A DNA stretch of 64,000 nt, taken from NCBI RefSeq assembly GCF_900176415.1, contig NZ_FWXO01000001.1, positions 232,086 to 296,085 on the forward strand, given 5' to 3'. The notes below the pieces were generated by a model, which saw only the letters and a program-made list of their open reading frames with translations, made no database searches and was not told where the DNA came from. The stretch is from Cellulophaga tyrosinoxydans. Its GTDB lineage: Bacteria; Bacteroidota; Bacteroidia; Flavobacteriales; Flavobacteriaceae. A program made the position numbers and the translations under genes. This document shows, piece after piece, positions 1 through 9,692 of this stretch; position 1 is the first letter of the stretch, and each line of letters starts with the position of its first letter.

Positions 1-60
1 ACAAGAACCTAAAAAGGTTAGCATTACCAGTAGTAAAATCGAAGAAAATAAGGTTCTCAT
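1..60 (-). CDS. N-terminus of a lipoprotein, truncated by the window edge
   Basis: Reading leftwards from an ATG at 60, the frame is open to the edge and encodes 20 residues: a short charged start, a leucine-rich hydrophobic stretch and a terminal FLGSC that fits a lipobox cleaved before cysteine. This is the expected beginning of a lipid-anchored envelope protein. Nothing of the mature protein is in the window, so function cannot be inferred. The metK terminator separates it from metK, so it is probably a separate transcription unit. Confidence 0.65.
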   Translation of the reverse strand, partial: MRTLFSSILLLVMLTFLGSC

Positions 61-111
61 AGTTATGATATTAGTATTTCATAAATCTACTAAGAATTTA
101 GTAAGTATAAA

Positions 112-140
112 AAAACCCGATATTAAAAATATCGGGTTTT
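112..140 (-). terminator. Rho-independent terminator of metK
   Basis: A perfect 13-bp inverted repeat (AAAACCCGATATT, loop of 3) lies just after the metK stop codon. It is followed on the minus strand by a T-rich run and could work in both directions. Confidence 0.85.
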
Positions 141-159
141 ATGTAATGAAAATATCGTC

Positions 160-1416
160 TTATAAATTAAACTCCTTTTTAATAGCATCAACTTGATCTA
201 ACTTTTCCCAAGTAAATAATTCTACTTCTTTTTCTACCCTTCCATTATATGGAGATTCAAAGGTTTTAGTAATGGTAATCGGCTCTTTACCCATATGACC
301 GTAAGCGGCCGTTTCTAGATAAATTGGATTACGCAACTTTAAACGATCTTCGATAGCAAACGGGCGCATATCAAATAATTCAGCTACTTTTTTAGCAATT
401 TGTCCATCATTAAAATTCACTTTTGATGTACCATACGTATCTACAAAAATGGATGTTGGTTTTACAACGCCAATAGCATAACTTACTTGTACTAAAATTT
501 CATCGGCAACACCTGCTGCTACCAAATTTTTAGCTGCATGACGTGCTGCATAAGCTGCACTCCTATCTACTTTACTTGGATCTTTACCGCTAAATGCTCC
601 ACCACCATGTGCTCCTTTTCCACCGTAAGTATCTACAATAATTTTACGACCTGTTAAACCCGTATCGCCATGTGGACCACCTATTACAAACTTTCCTGTT
701 GGATTTATATGATAAGTTATAGCATCATTAAACAAAACTTGAATATTCTCAGGTAATTGGGCTTTTACTCTAGGTATTAAGATCGAAATAATATCTTTCT
801 TAATCTTCGCTAACATTTTTTCATCATCGGCATCGAACGCATCATGCTGCGTAGAGACAACAATTGTATCTATGCGTTGCGGCACATTATTATCATTATA
901 CTCAATGGTTACTTGTGCCTTTGCATCTGGTCGCAAATAAGTAATCTCTTTCTGCTCTCTTCGTAGATCAGCAAGAACCTGTAGTAATTTATGCGAGATA
1001 TCTAATGCCAGAGGCATATAGTTTTCAGTTTCTCTAGTTGCATAACCAAACATCATTCCTTGATCTCCAGCGCCTTGCTCCTCTTTTGCACCACGATCCA
1101 CACCTTGATTAATATCTTTAGACTGTTCGTGAATTAATGAAATAACGCCACATGAATCACCACTAAATTGGTATTCACCTTTTGTATATCCTATTTTATT
1201 AATTACATCTCTTGCAATTTGCTGAACATCTAAATAGGTGTCACTTTTTACCTCGCCAGCCAACACAACTTGACCAGTTGTTACTAGAGTCTCACAAGCA
1301 ACTTTGCTCTCTGGATCAAAGGCTAAAAAATTATCTAAAAGTGCATCACTGATTTGGTCTGCAACTTTATCTGGGTGTCCTTCACTAACAGATTCTGATG
1401 TGAATAAATAAGCCAT
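160..1416 (-). CDS. metK: S-adenosylmethionine synthase
   Basis: Makes S-adenosylmethionine from methionine and ATP in the cytoplasm; the enzyme works as a tetramer using Mg2+ and K+. The 418-residue protein is of family length and shows the N-terminal GHPDK motif (13-17), the GAGDQG nucleotide-binding motif (115-120) and the glycine-rich loop GGGAFSGKD (271-279). The ATG at 1416 gives the usual N-terminus. It is a single-gene unit with its own terminator. Its roughly 160-nt leader carries a SAM-II-type riboswitch, so its product probably represses it. Assignment is secure. Confidence 0.98.
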   Translation of the reverse strand: MAYLFTSESVSEGHPDKVADQISDALLDNFLAFDPESKVACETLVTTGQVVLAGEVKSDTYLDVQQIARDVINKIGYTKGEYQFSGDSCGVISLIHEQSKDINQGVDRGAKEEQGAGDQGMMFGYATRETENYMPLALDISHKLLQVLADLRREQKEITYLRPDAKAQVTIEYNDNNVPQRIDTIVVSTQHDAFDADDEKMLAKIKKDIISILIPRVKAQLPENIQVLFNDAITYHINPTGKFVIGGPHGDTGLTGRKIIVDTYGGKGAHGGGAFSGKDPSKVDRSAAYAARHAAKNLVAAGVADEILVQVSYAIGVVKPTSIFVDTYGTSKVNFNDGQIAKKVAELFDMRPFAIEDRLKLRNPIYLETAAYGHMGKEPITITKTFESPYNGRVEKEVELFTWEKLDQVDAIKKEFNL

Positions 1417-1493
1417 AAATGGTTTTATTATCTAGAATGGACTTGACTAAATAGTTTGAAAGAAGTTTATGAACCGATAGTGATATCAGCCAT

Positions 1494-1566
1494 AACTGCT
1501 TTAGCATTTTTCTTGTACCAAAATAAATATGGCATCTGAGGTTGCAATCAGTCAAATCCTTCCTCA
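1494..1566 (-). promoter_or_regulatory. SAM-II-type riboswitch (long-loop form) in the metK leader
   Basis: In the minus-strand transcript, TGAGG (1562-1566) pairs with CCTCA (1537-1541) to form P1. The P1 loop holds GGATTTGACTG, and its GACTG (1549-1553) pairs with CAGTT (1494-1498) downstream, giving the H-type pseudoknot of SAM-II aptamers. The conserved TGATTGCAACCTC and AAAAATGCTAAAGCAG segments are both present. The connecting loop holds an extra hairpin (TGCCA 1530-1534 with TGGTA 1516-1520), as in the long-loop SAM-II variants described in Bacteroidota. The aptamer ends about 77 nt before the metK start. Regulation by SAM is inferred from family and position. Confidence 0.82.
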
Positions 1567-1579
1567 ATTATTAATGGCG

Positions 1580-1587
1580 CAAAAGTA
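1580..1587 (-). promoter_or_regulatory. Promoter -7 element of metK
   Basis: The minus strand reads TACTTTTG, an exact match to the Bacteroidota -7 consensus TAnnTTTG. Transcription would start near 1573, immediately before the riboswitch. No clear -33 TTTG is seen. Confidence 0.6.
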
Positions 1588-1633
1588 AAATAAATGATTC
1601 AGTTTATAAAATGCTTTAACAACAAATTGCAGA

Positions 1634-4327
1634 TTATAAATCGTACTTCAACTTAAGCATAACAAATCTTGGCTGAACTACATAAGATGACGTTCTGAAA
1701 AACAATTCGTTAAAGCTATCTTGATTTAACTCCGTATTGTTTAACAAATTGGTTACCTCTACACTATACTCCCATTTACTATCCTTCTTTTGATACGACA
1801 AACTAGTATTTAAGTTTCCATATTCATTGTCCACCGTATTTGCCTTGTCGTAATAATGATAATAATCTAAATCTGCTAAAAAGATGAAACTTTTCAAAAA
1901 TGCGGCATCAAATTTTAAAAAAGGCGTATCCGTAAAGAAAGTTGATGCATTACCACCATTATCATACTTGTTTACAGCATAATTATATCCAAATTCAACA
2001 TTAGGTGCATTTCTAAAACTAGTTGCTAAAGATGCTCTATAATTTTGTGTTAACGATTCTGAAGTGCTTGGACTACCGTTTATGATGTTGTTTAAATTAG
2101 AATATGATAACGATCCACTAGAGCTTACTTTAATTTTTCCGAAAGTTCTTTGGAAATTGGCAGAACCAGACAACACCTCATCTTCCAAATTAGAATTTAT
2201 AGTACTACTTACCTGGTTTATTCCAACAATAGAACTATTATTCTTAAAGGCATCAATACGTTTGTTATAGCTAATATTTGCGAAAATATTCTGCATATTG
2301 AACATATTAAAGCTGAAAAAATTAAGCGATACATTGTGAAATAATGCGCTTTCTAAATCTCTATTTCCACTATACATGGAGTTATAATTGCTAAAAATAT
2401 ATCCGCTTGCAAATTTTTCAATATCCGAAAATTGTCTGTTTACAGAATAGTTAAATCTTATATTTTCAGATTGTTTCAATTTAAAATTTACAAATAAATC
2501 GGGTACCACGTTAAAAAGATTATCAGTAACACTCGTTGCCAATTGCTCGTTTTTAGCGGTATAATTATGCATTATAAGTCCTGGGTTAATAGTAAATTTC
2601 CCTGCGATTAATTTATAATGAAAACCTAGAAAAACATCCGAGAAATTAAAATGAACATCATTAACTAAATCATCTGTAGTAAAATCTAAATTGGTTTTAT
2701 TATCTAAAATTTGAAAAATATTGGAATTAAACTTTTGACTACTTTGAGTTGTACCTAGTGTAAAATTAATATTGCTCTTTTGCCCTGTTATAAAATAATA
2801 ATCGGTCTTAAAATCGAACTTATTAGTTTTAATCTTACGATCTTGATTAATGTTAAAATTAGCTTGCGAATCATCTAAAGGAAGAATACTTGTAAAAGGT
2901 TGCACCTCTCGTATAGCATTATAAAATGGATCTTCGTTTTGTATTAAATATTGCGCCTCAAAAGCTAATATGTTTTTAGCATCAACAGTGTAATATACAT
3001 TAGCATTCTGGTTAACACTTGAAGGTGATTGCTCTTTGTTTTCATATATCTGATCGGTTACTTCGGCCACAGAAAGTATCCCAACATTTTCTTTTTCTCC
3101 AGAGAATTTAGCTAAAACATCATACTCCACTTGCAAATTAGCACTTGGTTTATAGCTTGTGCTAAATTTTAACAATCCTAAATTTGAAGTTTGATCTGTA
3201 CCCGTTGTGGTAACCTCAGTTTGGTTGCTACTTATAAATGATCGTGTTGATAACGTTTGCAACTCTGTATTGCTATAAGAGTAGATAGCAAAACCACTTA
3301 AGTCTAAACTTTTATTTGGCGAATAACTAAAATTTACTGCACCAAATCTTGAGTTTATTTCTTTAGCTCTGTTGTTTTGTAATTGAGACAATCCTAATCC
3401 ACCATCGCCCACCGAAAAACTTGTACCAGTAGATCCTGTTCTACTTCTAAAACCACCAGTAAAGTTTCTATAATCACGCGAAGTAAAAGGCAATTCTCCA
3501 ATGTTGTTCACATCTGTAAGAATATTTATACTGTATTTAGGGCTATAAAAAAACAGTCTAGGATGCGCCAAAAACCGATCATCCAAACCTATTCCCCCTG
3601 TAATTTCGCCAAACCAAAATTGCTCTTTACCAGATTTTAATTTTATGTTTAGCGCAACATTATCATCGTTATTAGTGACCCCTTTTAACTGCGATACTTC
3701 GCTGAAATTTCTGAGTACTTCAACCTTATCTAATGCATTCGCAGGAATATTTTTAGCTGCTAATTTAGAGTCACCATCAAAAAAATCTTTACCATCAACC
3801 ATTACTTTGGTGACTTTTTTACCTTCTACCTCGATCTCACCGTCATCGTTTATTTCAACACCTGGTAATTTTTTGAGCACATCTTCTAGCTTTTTTTCTG
3901 TACCAGTTACAAAAGAGTCTGTATTATAAACAATCGTATCACCCTTTATCGTTACCGGCATTTCATAGACTACTTCCACTTCATCTAAATTTTCAGATTG
4001 CTCAATCAAAGTAATATCTCTTTGTAAATCAGCATCTTTAACTTCTATCAAAAGCTCTTTTGGCTGAAAACCCAAATAGCTAAATTTTAGACTATAAGCT
4101 GTATTGGATTTTACATTCACCTTATAACGACCATTTGGATCAGTAATACCAAAACCGTCTAGCGTTTTTGTTTCTTGATTTATCGCTACAACATTAGCCA
4201 TGTCTAGCGTACCACCAACACTATCTTTTACTACTCCAGTTATTGTAACTTGCTGACCAAAAGCAACGAACGTAATTGCTATCATATACGTTGATAACAA
4301 CAATCTTTTTAGAAGAATGTACTTCAT
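1634..4327 (-). CDS. Outer membrane beta-barrel protein with carboxypeptidase-regulatory domain (TonB-receptor-like)
   Basis: An 897-residue envelope protein. A signal peptide of about 24 residues (ending AFGQ) is followed by a carboxypeptidase-regulatory-like beta-sandwich (about 26-110), a plug-like region (about 120-220, with a VMVDGKDFF segment) and a long barrel rich in aromatic and Asn/Ser residues ending in KLKYDL. This is the architecture of SusC-related barrels of the OMP_b-brl_3 type, and it lacks clear features that would tell its substrate. The start overlaps the stop of the GLPGLI gene by one base (TAATG), so the two are translationally coupled and probably work together in the outer membrane or periplasm. 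The exact role is unknown. Confidence 0.85.
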   Translation of the reverse strand: MKYILLKRLLLSTYMIAITFVAFGQQVTITGVVKDSVGGTLDMANVVAINQETKTLDGFGITDPNGRYKVNVKSNTAYSLKFSYLGFQPKELLIEVKDADLQRDITLIEQSENLDEVEVVYEMPVTIKGDTIVYNTDSFVTGTEKKLEDVLKKLPGVEINDDGEIEVEGKKVTKVMVDGKDFFDGDSKLAAKNIPANALDKVEVLRNFSEVSQLKGVTNNDDNVALNIKLKSGKEQFWFGEITGGIGLDDRFLAHPRLFFYSPKYSINILTDVNNIGELPFTSRDYRNFTGGFRSRTGSTGTSFSVGDGGLGLSQLQNNRAKEINSRFGAVNFSYSPNKSLDLSGFAIYSYSNTELQTLSTRSFISSNQTEVTTTGTDQTSNLGLLKFSTSYKPSANLQVEYDVLAKFSGEKENVGILSVAEVTDQIYENKEQSPSSVNQNANVYYTVDAKNILAFEAQYLIQNEDPFYNAIREVQPFTSILPLDDSQANFNINQDRKIKTNKFDFKTDYYFITGQKSNINFTLGTTQSSQKFNSNIFQILDNKTNLDFTTDDLVNDVHFNFSDVFLGFHYKLIAGKFTINPGLIMHNYTAKNEQLATSVTDNLFNVVPDLFVNFKLKQSENIRFNYSVNRQFSDIEKFASGYIFSNYNSMYSGNRDLESALFHNVSLNFFSFNMFNMQNIFANISYNKRIDAFKNNSSIVGINQVSSTINSNLEDEVLSGSANFQRTFGKIKVSSSGSLSYSNLNNIINGSPSTSESLTQNYRASLATSFRNAPNVEFGYNYAVNKYDNGGNASTFFTDTPFLKFDAAFLKSFIFLADLDYYHYYDKANTVDNEYGNLNTSLSYQKKDSKWEYSVEVTNLLNNTELNQDSFNELFFRTSSYVVQPRFVMLKLKYDL

Positions 4328-5238
4328 TAATTTCTTATTCTAATTTGATTACCACCATCGCGACCTCTATTACCACCTTGGAAACGCTCTGACATTTCTT
4401 TCATTTTTTCAGCGAGAATAGTATTGTATTCTTTCTGACTTACTTCTTTACCCTTTGATGGCTCTTCAATGATTTCTTTTTCTTCCGCATTCAATATTAT
4501 TTTAGAGCATAAGATTACTGTTTTACCAGCATTTACTTCTAAAATTAATCCAGGCAGTCCCCAATACTCACCAGGCCCCTGACTAATAGGCACATCTAAA
4601 GTATACCAAGCGGTAATTTCTATTTCTTTTGGAGTCTCAATTGCTCTAAATAAGGTTTCTTTCTTATCCGTAGAATCTTTTTTTACTTCGTCCTTATTTG
4701 CATCATCTTTATTTCCTCCTCTTTGTCCGGGTGGTGGTCTTCTAAAATTAGAAAAATCAGTTGAGTCTATTGGTTTAGTTGCAGTTGCTTTATAACACGT
4801 ATAATTACCTATTTGCTTAGTTTCTGCACTCATAACCCAATTAAGTTTAGGCAGGCTATCCTTTATTAAAAAAACCTTTCCAAACATTTCTTTTTGATCC
4901 GTATATGTTTGATTCTTTATGTTCTTGTAGTACTTACCACCTCCGCCACCAAAAGCCATAACCCTAAAGCCACCATTGCCTCCACCAGGTTGCTCTAGTT
5001 TTTCTTCTTCTAAATAGGTTGCAGATGTTCTATCAAATGTGAGTATAAAAGTTTTCTCCAAGGCACTTTTCATACGCTCTTTAATTCGCTTTTTTTGCTC
5101 TTCAGACATTTCGCGGCCACCAAAATCCATATCCATACTGGTTTTAGATTGATAGACGGCTTTACCTTGAAAATCTTGCGAATGACCAATGGCCATAAAA
5201 AACAAATAAGCAATGGATAGAAGTACACCTTTTTTCAT
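4327..5238 (-). CDS. GLPGLI family protein
   Basis: A 303-residue exported protein with a signal peptide (about 1-20) and the diagnostic GLPGLI motif at 227-232, which defines a Bacteroidota-specific family of unknown biochemical function. Two unusual low-complexity stretches are visible: a glycine-rich segment around 85-101 and a proline/glycine/lysine/aspartate-rich loop around 166-195, with an Arg/Gly-rich C-terminus. It is first in a two-gene unit with the barrel protein. Pairing of GLPGLI proteins with such barrels is common in this phylum and suggests a peptide-handling or export role, but that is inference. Confidence 0.9.
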   Translation of the reverse strand: MKKGVLLSIAYLFFMAIGHSQDFQGKAVYQSKTSMDMDFGGREMSEEQKKRIKERMKSALEKTFILTFDRTSATYLEEEKLEQPGGGNGGFRVMAFGGGGGKYYKNIKNQTYTDQKEMFGKVFLIKDSLPKLNWVMSAETKQIGNYTCYKATATKPIDSTDFSNFRRPPPGQRGGNKDDANKDEVKKDSTDKKETLFRAIETPKEIEITAWYTLDVPISQGPGEYWGLPGLILEVNAGKTVILCSKIILNAEEKEIIEEPSKGKEVSQKEYNTILAEKMKEMSERFQGGNRGRDGGNQIRIRN

Positions 5239-5466
5239 AATTGAATAGTATTAAGTGTGTTTAAGACTTTGAAAATTAGATTTGGTTTAACCTACTACAA
5301 AAATTAATTTACTATGTGAAAACTTAATTTAGTTTGTGTTGTAAAGACATGATACTACTTTGTTTATAAACAATTTTGTATTTCAACAACTATTTTTTCG
5401 TCAACCCAAGATTCGTTGTATATTGTGTGCCCTATAAAATAAGAACCCTTTTAACACTAACACACT

Positions 5467-6081
5467 ATGCATGTTGCCGTTGCCGGAAATATTGGTGCAG
5501 GAAAAACCACATTAACCAAATTACTTTCTAAACATTATAGTTGGGAGCCACATTTTGAAGATGTTGTAGACAATCCATATCTAGATGATTTTTACAATCA
5601 AATGGAGCGATGGAGTTTTAACCTTCAAATCTATTTCTTAAACAGCCGATATCGTCAAATCCTCGAGATAAGAGAAACAGGAAAAAATATTATTCAAGAC
5701 AGAACCATTTATGAAGATGCATACATTTTTGCTCCTAACCTTCATGCCATGGGATTAATGACTAATAGAGATTTTAGTAATTATTCTAGTTTGTTTGAAT
5801 TAATGGAAAAACTTGTTCAACCACCAGATTTATTAATTTATTTGAGGAGCTCTATCCCTAATTTGGTAAATCAAATTCATAAACGTGGTCGCGAATATGA
5901 AAATACCATATCTATAGATTATTTAAGCAGACTTAATGAACGCTACGAGGCTTGGAGCCAGAAATACGAAAAAGGAAAGCTTTTAATTATTGATGTGGAT
6001 CATCTTGATTTTGTAGACAATCCTGAAGATTTGGGTACGATAATTAATAAAATTGATGCAGAAATAAACGGATTATTTTAA
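5467..6081 (+). CDS. Deoxynucleoside kinase
   Basis: Phosphorylates deoxynucleosides with ATP in the salvage pathway. The 204-residue protein has the P-loop GNIGAGKTT (7-15), the DRT catalytic motif (78-80, equivalent to ERS/DRS), and the arginine-rich lid around KRGREYE. It resembles bacterial deoxyadenosine/deoxyguanosine kinases; specificity cannot be fixed from sequence. A second homologous domain is fused to HPPK at 43960-45105. The gene stands alone on the plus strand in a locus of minus-strand genes and ends at a terminator partly encoded by the converging gene. Confidence 0.92.
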   Translation: MHVAVAGNIGAGKTTLTKLLSKHYSWEPHFEDVVDNPYLDDFYNQMERWSFNLQIYFLNSRYRQILEIRETGKNIIQDRTIYEDAYIFAPNLHAMGLMTNRDFSNYSSLFELMEKLVQPPDLLIYLRSSIPNLVNQIHKRGREYENTISIDYLSRLNERYEAWSQKYEKGKLLIIDVDHLDFVDNPEDLGTIINKIDAEINGLF

Positions 6082-6104
6082 GCAACATAAGAGCTATAAT
6101 TAAG

Positions 6105-6138
6105 ATGGGTTTCAAATTAAATGAAGCCCATTTTTTTT
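6105..6138 (+). terminator. Terminator of the deoxynucleoside kinase gene, overlapping the converging gene
   Basis: ATGGGTTTCA (6105-6114) pairs with TGAAGCCCAT (6122-6131) with one G-T wobble, followed by eight Ts. The right arm and T-run encode the last codons of the converging phosphatase gene. Confidence 0.75.
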
Positions 6139-7118
6139 GCATGATCTACAGCTTGACTACTATCATCCACAAAAAGTACCGGTGTAGTCGTGTAATTTTC
6201 AAAGAGGCCTTTTACTCGTTTCATTCTTTTAGAACTGTTTACACTTCTTAAATAAATAGCACGAATTCTTTGAGGGTATAACAAGGCAATTTCTTTATAA
6301 ATATCTGCATCATATTCTCCGCTATCTCCAATAAGGATAAAAGAAAGTTTAGGATAGGTATTTAATAAATTCAAAATTTCTAATTGCTTTTGAGGCTTAT
6401 CTAGCGCTGTTTTTCTTTTAAAAAAAGTTTGAAAACTACGAAGCAATATTGGTCCTTTAGGAAAATTATTCTGCCTTAAAAAAAGCTCCAAATACCGGTA
6501 TAAATTCCATGGACTATGGCTTACATAAAATATTGGATTTGCCATTTTACCAGAAACACCTCTATGTAATTTATTATATAAATCCGGCGCTCCATTTAAT
6601 GGCAATCTTTTAATTGCTGTTTTAAATACCGTATTAAATAATACTTTCCATTTTAAGGTAGAAACCACGCCAGTATGTAAAATAGTATCATCAATATCGG
6701 TAATTACCCCAAAATCTGCTTCATCTGATGGAACTAACAATTTGCCAGGAAATCTGTTTTCTAATTGAATTGTTCTTTTAAGGTTTTTATCTCCATAAGA
6801 AACTTCAAAATTTACCCATCCTTCATCGTTCGCTAAGGACTTTAAATTATCCAATTGCTCGTTTACCTTAAAGTAACCATAGTTATCAGTCATGGTCTTT
6901 AAAACCTGACCGTTCGGCAGTGTAATTATTATTTCCGTATTTTTAATTTCATCGGTTTCTAACCGTTTCCATGTATTCAAAAGCAAACGAAACCACCCTT
7001 GATCTTCAAGATTTATTGATTCATCTTCTAAGGCTCTACCCCTTAAGTAAAAATGGGCATTGGTACCATAAGCGTCAAAAGTGATAATTTGTAATGGATC
7101 CTTCTTAAATAAACTCAT
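6117..7118 (-). CDS. App1-type phosphatase domain protein (DUF2183)
   Basis: A 333-residue protein with the phosphatidate phosphatase APP1 catalytic domain. The HAD-like DxDxT signature appears as DIDDT at about 141-145, followed by the later SHSPWN and IGDSGEYD motifs of the family. In yeast App1 hydrolyses phosphatidate; the bacterial substrate is not established. A TTG start at 7148 is possible but lies inside the terminator stem of the upstream hppA gene, so the ATG at 7118 is preferred. No signal peptide is seen. Confidence 0.85.
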   Translation of the reverse strand: MSLFKKDPLQIITFDAYGTNAHFYLRGRALEDESINLEDQGWFRLLLNTWKRLETDEIKNTEIIITLPNGQVLKTMTDNYGYFKVNEQLDNLKSLANDEGWVNFEVSYGDKNLKRTIQLENRFPGKLLVPSDEADFGVITDIDDTILHTGVVSTLKWKVLFNTVFKTAIKRLPLNGAPDLYNKLHRGVSGKMANPIFYVSHSPWNLYRYLELFLRQNNFPKGPILLRSFQTFFKRKTALDKPQKQLEILNLLNTYPKLSFILIGDSGEYDADIYKEIALLYPQRIRAIYLRSVNSSKRMKRVKGLFENYTTTPVLFVDDSSQAVDHAKKMGFI

Positions 7119-7133
7119 ACTACGTATTAGTAT

Positions 7134-7167
7134 AAAAAAACCTGTCAATTAAAATAACTGACAGGTT
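7134..7167 (-). terminator. Rho-independent terminator of hppA
   Basis: AACCTGTCA (7139-7147) and TGACAGGTT (7159-7167) form a perfect 9-bp stem followed on the minus strand by seven Ts. Confidence 0.85.
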
Positions 7168-7190
7168 AAAAATATAAACTTTATATGATA

Positions 7191-9581
7191 TTACTTTCGA
7201 ATATCTACTTTTTCTATTTTAACTTCGATATTATCATCGTTAGATTTAACCGTAGTGTTTTCAAAAGCCTCTAATTGCGCCTTTACTTCAGCTTGTGTTC
7301 CTTTGATAATTTTTTCTTCTGTAGTTGACACTCCATTAACTGTTGTGGTATATACTATAGTCGCCTCAGCTAAATCATTACTTTCCACATTCATTTTAAT
7401 AGTTGTCTCAACAGTTTGCTTGCCATTCACATAAGCGGAAACATCATCAAGACTTAAAGCAATACTCGGTGCAATTACTAAAGCCACAACCGACATTAAC
7501 TTCAATAGAATGTTCAAGGATGGACCCGATGTATCTTTAAAAGGATCACCAACAGTATCACCAACAACAGCTGCTTTATGCGCATCTGTTCCTTTACGAC
7601 CATCGGCTTCGATCATTTTCTTAGCATTATCCCAAGCACCACCAGCATTAGATTGGAAAATAGCCATTAAAACGCCACACGTAGTAACTCCAGCCAATAA
7701 CCCACCTAACATTTCTGCACCACCAATAAAACCAACAGCCACAGGAACTATAATTGCCAATAACCCCGGTAGCACCATTTCTTTAATAGATGCCTTGGTG
7801 GAAATTGCAACACACTTATCATATTCGGCATACCCATCGGCAGCATCAAAAATTGCTCTTTGCTCTTTAGTAGCTTTAGACATATCAGAATTTACCGCAC
7901 GCATTACTTCTAATGCAGCTTTTAATTGAGGAATATCTCTAAATTGACGACGAACTTCTTCAATCATAGCCATTGCTGCTCTACCCACCGCATTCATTGA
8001 TAATGCAGAAAACACAAAAGGAAGCATTCCACCAACTAATAACCCTGCCATTACGGTAGGCTTAGAAACATCAATAGAAGTTACATTAGCTACTTTCATA
8101 AATGCCGCAAATAATGCTAGAGCTGTTAGAGCCGCAGAAGCAATGGCAAATCCTTTTCCAATAGCTGCAGTAGTATTACCAACAGCATCTAATTTATCGG
8201 TACGATCACGAACTTCATGTGGTAATTCTGCCATTTCAGCAATACCACCAGCGTTATCAGAAATAGGACCGTATGCATCAACAGCTAACTGAATTCCTGT
8301 ATTTGCTAGCATACCCACTGCAGCAATAGCAATACCGTATAAGCCAGCAAAATGATGCGAAACTAAAATTGCAGCTGCAATGAATAAAATTGGCCACATA
8401 GTAGACATCATCCCTACACCTAATCCAGAAATAATATTTGTAGCAGCACCAGTTTCTGATTGTTTCACTATAGAATTTACTGGTTTTGTACCTGTACCTG
8501 TATAATATTCTGTGATTTTACCAACAGCTAAACCTGATACTAAACCAGCCAAAGTTGCGAAAAACACACCATTTGCAGTATATTCTACCCCACCATACAC
8601 CCATACTTCTGGGATTAAAGCAGTTATGATAAAATAAGAGGCAACTACCATTAAACCAGCAGATCCAAACTCACCTATATTCAATGCTGTTTGCGGGTTT
8701 CCACCATCTTTTACTTTTACAAAAAAGGTTCCGATTATAGACATGATTATACCCACTGCTGCTAAAACTAGAGGCAAATAAACTGCACCAAGACCAGCAA
8801 AATCAGGAGTAATAATAAACGCCCCAAGCACCATTGTTCCGATTATTGAACCTACATAAGACTCAAATAAATCCGCACCCATTCCAGCAACATCACCAAC
8901 GTTATCACCAACATTATCAGCAATAGTTGCAGGGTTTAAAGGGTGATCTTCTGGAATTCCAGCCTCAACCTTACCTACTAAATCAGCTCCAACATCTGCA
9001 GCTTTTGTATATATACCACCACCCACACGCGCAAATAATGCTATGGAAGACGCCCCAAGAGAAAACCCAGAAAGCACATTTAATACCATTCCTAAATTAT
9101 CAGCTCCAGGCCAAATTTCTTGATATATTGCAAAAAGACCGCTGAGACCTAATACCCCTAAACCAACAACGCCTAGCCCCATAACAGCGCCACCTGCAAA
9201 AGCAACTTCTAATGCTTTCCCTAATGAAGTTCTTGCAGCTTGTGTGGTTCTTACATTAGCTTTTGTTGCAACTCTCATGCCAATAAAACCTGCTAATGCA
9301 GAACAAATAGCGCCTACTATAAACGAAACTGCGACCATACCATTAGATCCAATTTCATTACTTCCTTTCACATAAAGCAAAACAGCAACTGCAACAACAA
9401 AAATTGACAGTATTTTGTATTCTGCTTTTAAGAAAGACATTGCGCCATCAGAAATATTCTTAGCAATCCTTGTCATTTTTTCGTTACCAGCATCTTGTTT
9501 AGACACCCACATATTTTTAATAATGACAAATAATAATGCCACGATTCCGAAGACTGGCAGAAATTTTAATAGTAATTCCAT
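7191..9581 (-). CDS. hppA: Membrane-bound ion-translocating pyrophosphatase
   Basis: Couples pyrophosphate hydrolysis to cation pumping across the inner membrane. The 796-residue polytopic protein has the PPi-binding [11 protein letters not shown] (196-206) and acidic DNVGDNVGD (222-230) motifs. The GNTTAA segment (alanine where K+-independent enzymes carry lysine) marks a K+-dependent enzyme. Glutamate in DLFESY (Glu240) sits at the position used by Na+-pumping members rather than the shifted position of plant H+ pumps, so Na+ (or mixed Na+/H+) transport is likely. A hydrophilic C-terminal tail of about 65 residues (about 730-796), rich in Val/Thr/Glu, follows the last membrane segment. Soluble pyrophosphatase lies next to it. 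Confidence 0.97.
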   Translation of the reverse strand: MELLLKFLPVFGIVALLFVIIKNMWVSKQDAGNEKMTRIAKNISDGAMSFLKAEYKILSIFVVAVAVLLYVKGSNEIGSNGMVAVSFIVGAICSALAGFIGMRVATKANVRTTQAARTSLGKALEVAFAGGAVMGLGVVGLGVLGLSGLFAIYQEIWPGADNLGMVLNVLSGFSLGASSIALFARVGGGIYTKAADVGADLVGKVEAGIPEDHPLNPATIADNVGDNVGDVAGMGADLFESYVGSIIGTMVLGAFIITPDFAGLGAVYLPLVLAAVGIIMSIIGTFFVKVKDGGNPQTALNIGEFGSAGLMVVASYFIITALIPEVWVYGGVEYTANGVFFATLAGLVSGLAVGKITEYYTGTGTKPVNSIVKQSETGAATNIISGLGVGMMSTMWPILFIAAAILVSHHFAGLYGIAIAAVGMLANTGIQLAVDAYGPISDNAGGIAEMAELPHEVRDRTDKLDAVGNTTAAIGKGFAIASAALTALALFAAFMKVANVTSIDVSKPTVMAGLLVGGMLPFVFSALSMNAVGRAAMAMIEEVRRQFRDIPQLKAALEVMRAVNSDMSKATKEQRAIFDAADGYAEYDKCVAISTKASIKEMVLPGLLAIIVPVAVGFIGGAEMLGGLLAGVTTCGVLMAIFQSNAGGAWDNAKKMIEADGRKGTDAHKAAVVGDTVGDPFKDTSGPSLNILLKLMSVVALVIAPSIALSLDDVSAYVNGKQTVETTIKMNVESNDLAEATIVYTTTVNGVSTTEEKIIKGTQAEVKAQLEAFENTTVKSNDDNIEVKIEKVDIRK

Positions 9582-9645
9582 AATTATTTTGAGATTTTGT
9601 TAATTAGTTGATGGTAAATGTATGAAATCGATATTAATAAAAAAA

Positions 9646-9670
9646 GCCACTTTTAAATATTAAAAGTGGC
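9646..9670. terminator. Bidirectional terminator between ppa and hppA
   Basis: GCCACTTTTA (9646-9655) and TAAAAGTGGC (9661-9670) form a perfect 10-bp stem flanked by an A-run and a T-run. It lies 23 bases after the ppa stop codon. Confidence 0.85.
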
Positions 9671-9692
9671 TTTTTAAAGTAGTTATTTTTGT

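Noticed and set aside
1385-1567. Minus-strand 60-aa frame before metK
   Set aside because: It lies on the riboswitch leader and overlaps the metK start; the RNA structure explains the sequence.
7510-7929. Plus-strand frames opposite hppA, the barrel genes and AsmA (for example 7510-7929, 40202-40537)
   Set aside because: They are shadows of strongly supported genes, with biased composition and no independent family features.
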